DNA of 64,000 nucleotides from 40CM-2-70-7 sp035631315 (GTDB taxonomy: Bacteria > Gemmatimonadota > Gemmatimonadetes > Gemmatimonadales > GWC2-71-9), in assembly GCA_035631315.1 (NCBI GenBank), contig DASQIZ010000059.1, positions 6,991 through 70,990 on the forward strand, in the 5' to 3' direction. The number at the start of each line of letters is the position of its first letter. The first letter of the stretch is position 1. A program made the position numbers and the translations under genes. This document shows, in pieces, positions 58,520 through 64,000 of this stretch. The notes under the pieces were generated by a model. That model was not told the DNA's origin. It saw nothing but the letters and a program-made list of their open reading frames with translations, and did not search any database.

Positions 58520-61137
58520 CACCCGGCGAGATGTGGCGGCGCCTGCAGGTTCTACTTCACCGTGAACGATTCCACGCGGAACTCGAAGAAGAAATGCGAC
58601 TCCACCGCGAGCTGCGGGGCGACGATAAGATTTTCGGGAACCAGGGGCTGATTCAAGAGCAAAGTCGAGACGCATGGGGCACCCGGTGGCTCGATAGCCT
58701 GTCGCAAGACCTCCGGTACGGCGTCCGGACCCTCCTCAAGGTTCCCGGCTTTACAATCGTTGCGGTGCTCACCCTCGCGTTGGCGATCGGCGCAAACACC
58801 GCCGTCTTCAGCGTGATGAACGGCGTTCTACTGCAACCCCTCCCCTTCCCCCATCAAGACCGGATTCTCTTCCTGTACGAGCGCAGCCGGACCGGGGATC
58901 TCCGCGGCCCATCTTACCCGACCTTCCTGGACTGGCAGAGTCAGGGATCGGCCTTCTCCTCAATGGCTTTCGTCAGCGGGCGGGGGACCAGAATCACGAT
59001 GCCCGATGGGGTCGAGCCGGCCCTCATCTCGTTCGTTTCGCCGGACTTCTTTGAGGTCCTTGGTGAGCAGCCGTACCGCGGCCGCCTGTTCAGCCCAGAA
59101 GAGCTGGAACAGGGTGGTCACGTGGCCATCCTGACGTACGACGAGTGGCAACTCCGCTTCGGTGGAGACCCCGGGATTCTCGGCAAGCCCATTCGCTTGA
59201 GCGACGGGACGTTCACCGTGATCGGCGTGCTCCCTCACGACGTCGTCTACCCGGATTGGAGTCAGAGCCAGATCTACGTCCCACTGATGACGATTGCCGC
59301 CAGCGCGCACGTGCTGACCGAACGTGGGCACCACGCCGACAGCAGAGTGATTGGCAGGCTTCGCCCTGGCGTGACGCCGGCGCAAGCCGCGACGTCCCTG
59401 GGAGCCATCGAGCAGCGACTAGCGCTGGCGTATCCAGACCTGAACAAGGACTGGATCTCCGTCGATCAGACGTCCCTGCGCGACGAGATCCTCGGAGACG
59501 CCGAGCCGCAGGTGCTGATCCTTATGGCGGCGGTGGCGCTGATTCTCCTCATTGCCCTCGCCAATGTGACCAGCCTCAGCCTGGCCCGCGCGGGCGCCCG
59601 GGCTCGTGAGCTCGCGGTCCGACGCGCCCTCGGCGCAGGACGCGGAAGGGTGATTCGTCAGCTCCTTACGGAATCCCTGCTGCTCGCGACGATGGGCGGT
59701 GCCATCGGCGTGGTCGGCGCGCGCGCCGCGATCGGACTCCTGAGGCCGACCCTCGATGGGATCTTCCCGCGGATCGAGTCCGTCACCGTCGACGTTCGAG
59801 TGCTGGGGTTCACCACGCTCGTGACCATCATTGCCACGGTGTTGGTCGGCCTCACACCGGCATTGCGAGCGACGCGCCCCGACCTGGTTGGATCGCTTAA
59901 GGATGGTACCGGTGGGTCCGGCGCCGGACGGGAGAGACAGCGGCTCCGTTCGGTCTTGGTCGCGGGCCAAGTAGGCCTGTCGGTCGTCCTCGTCGTGGTC
60001 GCGGGGCTTCTGATTCGAAGTCTGTGGCAACTGCGGCGGGTTGATCTCGGCTTCACTCCCACTGGGCTGATCACCTTCCACATCTCGCCTCCCCCGGGCC
60101 AGTACGACGATCCGACCCGAAAGGGACTCCTGTACTCCCGCGTGATCGACGCCGTCCGGGTGTTGCCAGGAGTCACGCATGTCGGAGTGACCAATTTTCT
60201 CCCGCTGGCGGACTACGTGCCGTCGCGCGTCGAGATGGCCGGGCACACGCCAGACCCCACCGACGATCGCGTGGCATTCCTGACCGTGTCGCCGGACTAC
60301 GTCGCCACGATGGGCGTACCGCTGCGGTCGGGACGAGCGCTGACGGACGGGGATCTAGCCGGTGGTACCGCTGTCATCGTGAATGAGGCGTTCGTACGGC
60401 ACTTCTTCCCGGGTACGAGCCCTCTCGGCCGCGAGCTGACACTCCATAACGCCGCCGGCGGGCGCTCCGATTTCGGCGCTCCTATCCCTGCGACGATTGT
60501 CGGCGTGGTGGGAGACGTTCATCAATTCAGCCTACAGACGCCGCCCGAGCCACAGGTGTTCGTTCCCTACACCCGGGACGTTTGGCCTCACATTTTCCTG
60601 GCCGTTCGGGCAGGAATCCCTGCCGCCGCCCTCATCCCATCGCTTCGCCAAGCGGTGCGAAGCGTGGATCCCGGAATCGTGACCACCGAAGGCGATGGCA
60701 GCTCCGTAGTCCGGGCGTATGCGCCTCAGCACGGACTCGATTCCCAGCAGCTCGACACCTGGACCCTTGGCATCTTCGCAGGCGTCGCCCTGCTCCTCGC
60801 CACCATGGGCATCTATGGCTTGCTGATGTACTCGGTGGCGCAGCGGCGCCGCGAAATGGGCATCCGACTGGCCCTCGGCGCGAGCCGCACCCAGGTGTTG
60901 CGCCTGGTGATCGATGAAGGGATGCGGCTCGTTGTGGTAGGGCTCGTGGTCGGTGCGGCTGGCGCGCTGGCGCTCACTCGACTGATCGCCAGCCTGCTCT
61001 ACGGAGTGCAACCCACGGATCCACTGACGTTCGTAACGGTCGCCGGCGCCGTGGTAATTGCTGCTCTCGTGGCCTGCGTCGTGCCAGCAAGGCGAGCCGC
61101 CGCGGTAGACCCGATCACGAGCCTCCGTGCCGAGTGA
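58516..61137 (+). CDS. ADOP-family two-domain permease
   Basis: This is an 873-residue ADOP, started at ATG 58516 by its overlap with padR. The prefix is shorter than usual: AELEEEMRLHRELRG leads directly to DAWGTRWLDSL, and the DEARRxAR helix is lost. First TM LALAIGANTAVFSVMNGV, FtsX motif LANVTSLSLARAGARARE, second TM and periplasmic domain, final TMs with MGIRLALGASRTQVLRLV, tail PARRAAAVDPITSLRAE. It is convergent with the ADOP remnant, 18 bp away. Confidence 0.93.
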   Translation: MTPGEMWRRLQVLLHRERFHAELEEEMRLHRELRGDDKIFGNQGLIQEQSRDAWGTRWLDSLSQDLRYGVRTLLKVPGFTIVAVLTLALAIGANTAVFSVMNGVLLQPLPFPHQDRILFLYERSRTGDLRGPSYPTFLDWQSQGSAFSSMAFVSGRGTRITMPDGVEPALISFVSPDFFEVLGEQPYRGRLFSPEELEQGGHVAILTYDEWQLRFGGDPGILGKPIRLSDGTFTVIGVLPHDVVYPDWSQSQIYVPLMTIAASAHVLTERGHHADSRVIGRLRPGVTPAQAATSLGAIEQRLALAYPDLNKDWISVDQTSLRDEILGDAEPQVLILMAAVALILLIALANVTSLSLARAGARARELAVRRALGAGRGRVIRQLLTESLLLATMGGAIGVVGARAAIGLLRPTLDGIFPRIESVTVDVRVLGFTTLVTIIATVLVGLTPALRATRPDLVGSLKDGTGGSGAGRERQRLRSVLVAGQVGLSVVLVVVAGLLIRSLWQLRRVDLGFTPTGLITFHISPPPGQYDDPTRKGLLYSRVIDAVRVLPGVTHVGVTNFLPLADYVPSRVEMAGHTPDPTDDRVAFLTVSPDYVATMGVPLRSGRALTDGDLAGGTAVIVNEAFVRHFFPGTSPLGRELTLHNAAGGRSDFGAPIPATIVGVVGDVHQFSLQTPPEPQVFVPYTRDVWPHIFLAVRAGIPAAALIPSLRQAVRSVDPGIVTTEGDGSSVVRAYAPQHGLDSQQLDTWTLGIFAGVALLLATMGIYGLLMYSVAQRRREMGIRLALGASRTQVLRLVIDEGMRLVVVGLVVGAAGALALTRLIASLLYGVQPTDPLTFVTVAGAVVIAALVACVVPARRAAAVDPITSLRAE

Positions 61138-61155
61138 ACTCGCTCGATCGTCTCG

Positions 61156-61554
61156 TTATTCGTATCGAAGCGCCACCATCGGATCGACCTCCGCAGCTCG
61201 TCGAGCAGGTAACCAGCTGGCCAGCAGGACTGCAGCTGCCAGTACAATGGCGGCGGTAACGAACGCCAGGGGATCGAACCGACTCACTCCGTACAGAGAC
61301 GCCGCGATGAACTTGGTGAGGTAGAGGGCGCCCATCACCCCGAGCAACACACCAACTCCGATGATGATCGGGGCGGGGCCGAGCGCCGTTCGAACGAGGT
61401 TCCCCTGCTCCGCTCCGAGTGCCACCCGCACCCCGAATTCACGAATGCGGGTCGAGACTCCGTAAGCCACGATCGCGTAGACGCCCACTGCCGTCAGCAA
61501 GAGACAAAGCGTCGACAGCGTGCCCACTGCCGGCGCTTCGCTGGCATCGAACAC
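61156..61554 (-). pseudogene. ADOP C-terminal remnant
   Basis: About 132 codons of the last three-TM unit of an ADOP remain: EAPAVGTLSTLCLLLTAVGV, REFGVRVALGAEQGN, and tail PARRAAEVDPMVALRYE. Everything N-terminal is missing. The frame upstream of 61554 reads non-permease sequence into the 3' end of the next ADOP. It sits directly behind that intact gene on the same strand, so a tandem duplicate was probably deleted to this stump. Confidence 0.75.
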
Positions 61555-61607
61555 CTCCTGCCCACAAAATGGAGGGTCAGGTAGGTGTCCACCAAATCGG
61601 GTCAACT

Positions 61608-64000
61608 TCACTCCAACCGCAACGCACTCGCTGGAGAAATGTGCGCCGCGCGCGCGGCCGGCCCCCAACTCGCCAGCGCACCGACGCCGACCATGATCCC
61701 GGCCGCAAGCAGCAGGGTCGGGGCATGTGTCGGTGTCACACCGTACGTCAGGCTCGCGATCATGCGTCCGCCGAGCGGGACGATTCCCAGTCCAAGTGCG
61801 GCGCCAATCGCGGCGAGCCGAACGGCCTCCGCCACAAGGCGCCGGCGGACGTCCTGCGGTCGGGCGCCCAGCACGAGCCTGATGCTGACGTCGCGTCGCC
61901 TGAGCGCAATGTGCAACGCCATGAGACCATAGATGCCTGCGCTGGCGAGAAGCAGTGCCAGGAGCGCCAAGGCCGTGCTGAGGATCGCTCCGACGCGGCG
62001 GCCCGAGAGGGACTGGCTAACTACATCGGACATCGACTCCACCGAATACGCAGCTACGCTGGGATCTATCTGCTTCACGATCCGACGGACCATCGATGCG
62101 AGCGGTGGACCGTCATCGCATCCGTTGCGGCCAGCTAAGTCGCAGGTGCCGCGGACCACCAGGGTCATGTCCCCCGCGGGAACCTGAAGGAGCGAGATAT
62201 AGGCTGTCGGTTCGCCTGCCGCCTGGAGTCCGTCATGCCGCACGTCGCCGACGACGCCAACGATCGTAACTATCCGGTCATCAAACGTACGGAATCGCTG
62301 CCCGATCGGGTCACGTCCCGGCAGGAACTCCCTCACCCACGAGGCGCTCACGAGCGCCACTCGCGGATGCTCAGCGTCATCGTGTGCGTCGATGTCGCGT
62401 CCGCGAACTAAGGGGATGCGGAGCGCCGCGAGGTAGCCCGGTGTGATCAGCGCGCTTCGCGCCACCGGCTCGCTGCCCTTCGCAGGCCGGGGTTCACCCT
62501 CAAGTGTGAAAGCGAATCGATTGGTAGCACTTGCGAGGGGAAGCTGGTCAATCGCTCCTGCGGCCTGAACGCCGGGCAGCGCTCGGAGGCCCGCCAGGGC
62601 ATCCGCATAGAAGCGCTCCTTCGCGGAGGCCTCCGTGTAGCGCGGCCCGGTCAGCGTGACATGCGCGGTGACGACCCCCTGCGGGTCGAATCCCGGTGCG
62701 ACGGCGTGGAGGCGTAACAGACTCTCGCCGAGCAGTCCGGCGCCCGCTAACAGCGTTGTGGCAATCGCTACCTGCGCGACCACGATTCCCTGCCGCATCC
62801 GTCGCTGTTGCTTGGAGACCGTACCGCGACCGCCGAGGAACTCCGGCGCCCAATCACGTATCACACCTACCGCTGGTGCCGTGCCAGCCACGATAGTCGA
62901 CAGGATGGCCGCAGCCGCAACGAACCCGAGCGTTCTCAGGTGGACGGAGAACGAGACCCAGGTGGGGATGGGCCCCGGCACCACGCGAGGGAGCACGCCA
63001 GCCACTGCCTGAGCGCTGATGGCACCCACCATCGCTCCAGCGAACGCGAGCAGTAGACTCTCAGCGAGCACGTGGCGAATGAGTTGACCAGTGGAAGCCC
63101 CGAGCGCGCGACGAACCGCGGTCTCGGCCTGCCTGGTCGCGCCCCGAGCGAGCAATAGGCTGGCGACGTTCGCACACGCGATCAGGAGCACGAGTACGGC
63201 GGCCGCGCCCGCCAAGGCGAGTTGAGGCCGGGTGTCTCCAACCAAGAACTCGTGTATCGGCGTGGCCCGGATCTCCCACCCAGAATCAGATGCGGGATAC
63301 GCCTGCGCCAGCTGGTCCGCGATCCCCCGGAGTTCTACGCGTGCCTGCTCGACGGACGTGCGAGCTGCGAGGCGACCAACAGCCGAGACGTAGTGGCTGG
63401 TGCGATCAGGGGCAGACGACTCCGGGACAAAGGGGATCCAGTACTCTGCGCCGGTGGGATAGTCGAACCACGCTGGCATGACCCCCACCAGTGTGTAGGG
63501 TACGCCGTCGAGCGCGAGCGTCCGCCCGATCGCCGAAGGCTGGCCCCCGTACCAATCCTGCCACGCTCGTCCGGAGAGCACGATCGACCGTTCGGCTGTC
63601 GATGTTTCGTCCCCTTGGAGGAGAGGGCGCCCAAGGTGCGGCTTGACCCCGAACACTCGGAAGAACTCCGGCGACACGCGCGCACCGCTGGCGCGGACCG
63701 CTGGCGGCCCGTTGGTGACGAGCCCGCGGTATGCCCGCACGACCGAGACCGCCTCAAGCGAATGGCTCGACGCCCGCACATCAACCACGACGGGGTACGA
63801 GAGCGCCGCATCCGTCAGGCCACGGGCAGGACTCGCATCGGAAAGCACGAGAATTCGCTCGGGCTGATCGAACGGCGGAGGCTGAAGGAGTAGGCCGTCG
63901 ACGACGTCAAAAGCGGCGGTGGCCAATCCAATACCGACCGCCAGGAGACCGATCGCGATAAGCGCAAATGTCGGGCGCCGCGCAATGGACCGGAATGCGT
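61608..64000 (-). CDS. ADOP-family permease (5' end outside window)
   Basis: This minus-strand ADOP is open to the right edge; the first Met-like codon inside the window is internal, because upstream codons read FRSIARRPTFALIAIGLLAV, the normal first TM. Features: GIGLATAAFDVVDGLLLQPP, FtsX motif CANVASLLLARGATRQAE, RALGASTGQL, second TM and periplasmic domain with LPGVQAAGAIDQLPLASATN, final TMs and tail PAARAAHISPASALRLE. In the first TM, the family ANTAIFS is ATAAFDV, a moderate divergence. The prefix domain and any padR lie beyond the window. Confidence 0.88.
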   Translation of the reverse strand, partial: AFRSIARRPTFALIAIGLLAVGIGLATAAFDVVDGLLLQPPPFDQPERILVLSDASPARGLTDAALSYPVVVDVRASSHSLEAVSVVRAYRGLVTNGPPAVRASGARVSPEFFRVFGVKPHLGRPLLQGDETSTAERSIVLSGRAWQDWYGGQPSAIGRTLALDGVPYTLVGVMPAWFDYPTGAEYWIPFVPESSAPDRTSHYVSAVGRLAARTSVEQARVELRGIADQLAQAYPASDSGWEIRATPIHEFLVGDTRPQLALAGAAAVLVLLIACANVASLLLARGATRQAETAVRRALGASTGQLIRHVLAESLLLAFAGAMVGAISAQAVAGVLPRVVPGPIPTWVSFSVHLRTLGFVAAAAILSTIVAGTAPAVGVIRDWAPEFLGGRGTVSKQQRRMRQGIVVAQVAIATTLLAGAGLLGESLLRLHAVAPGFDPQGVVTAHVTLTGPRYTEASAKERFYADALAGLRALPGVQAAGAIDQLPLASATNRFAFTLEGEPRPAKGSEPVARSALITPGYLAALRIPLVRGRDIDAHDDAEHPRVALVSASWVREFLPGRDPIGQRFRTFDDRIVTIVGVVGDVRHDGLQAAGEPTAYISLLQVPAGDMTLVVRGTCDLAGRNGCDDGPPLASMVRRIVKQIDPSVAAYSVESMSDVVSQSLSGRRVGAILSTALALLALLLASAGIYGLMALHIALRRRDVSIRLVLGARPQDVRRRLVAEAVRLAAIGAALGLGIVPLGGRMIASLTYGVTPTHAPTLLLAAGIMVGVGALASWGPAARAAHISPASALRLE

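Overview
The window is a GC-rich (roughly two-thirds G+C), densely packed bacterial chromosome segment. I read it as Gemmatimonadota, most likely a soil or sediment member, with Acidobacteriota as the main alternative. The reasons are the many long two-domain orphan FtsX/MacB-type permeases of the ADOP family (TIGR03434) paired with PadR regulators, an ECF sigma factor next to a TPR Ser/Thr kinase, further Pkn-type kinases, secreted M1 and HExxH peptidases and GAF/PAS histidine kinases. No phage, insertion sequence, CRISPR array or replication origin was seen. One tRNA gene (tRNA-Arg, CCG) is present.

Layout. 1-7.6 kb: three ADOP units (one running in from the left edge, one truncated, one intact with PadR). 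7.7-11.5 kb: small membrane, regulator and outer-membrane fragments, a DUF5700 peptidase and a collagen-like exported protein. 11.5-17.8 kb (+): ECF sigma / Ser-Thr kinase-TPR pair, di-haem cytochrome c peroxidase-like protein, murB and DUF3052. 17.8-38.2 kb is almost entirely minus strand: EamA-YCII-YCII-DoxX operon, nadA-nadC, PadR-ADOP, a glutamine synthetase, another ADOP, then a trehalose locus (GH15, otsB, membrane-anchored otsA) directly downstream of a three-gene phosphorelay (GAF-GAF-PAS histidine kinase, single-domain receiver, and a HisKA-like/REC/Ser-Thr-kinase fusion). 38.3-47.5 kb: membrane protein plus HTH protein, interspersed palindromic repeats, secreted peptidases, serine hydrolase, phosphodiesterase, msrB and a Vgb-like beta-propeller. 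47.5-64 kb: PadR-ADOP, DinB, Ser/Thr kinase plus cyclase, M1 and S41 peptidases, hendecad coiled-coil protein, tRNA, PadR-ADOP, an ADOP remnant and an ADOP running off the right edge.

How the genes work together. The most interesting candidate system is 28.9-38.2 kb. A cytosolic sensor kinase, a receiver and a hybrid protein ending in a Ser/Thr kinase sit 56 bp upstream of a trehalose-6-phosphate synthase that itself carries a two-TM, periplasmic-loop module. OtsB and a GH15 enzyme (possibly a trehalase) follow with overlapping stop/start codons. This suggests that signalling is coupled to trehalose synthesis and turnover, possibly at the protein level. A second theme is PadR control. All four PadR genes are translationally coupled to, or nearly abut, an ADOP gene. 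Their upstream regions carry a TTGAC -35-like box and gene-specific inverted or direct repeats, and two of the four look leaderless. All functional statements are read from sequence and family knowledge; no search was run.
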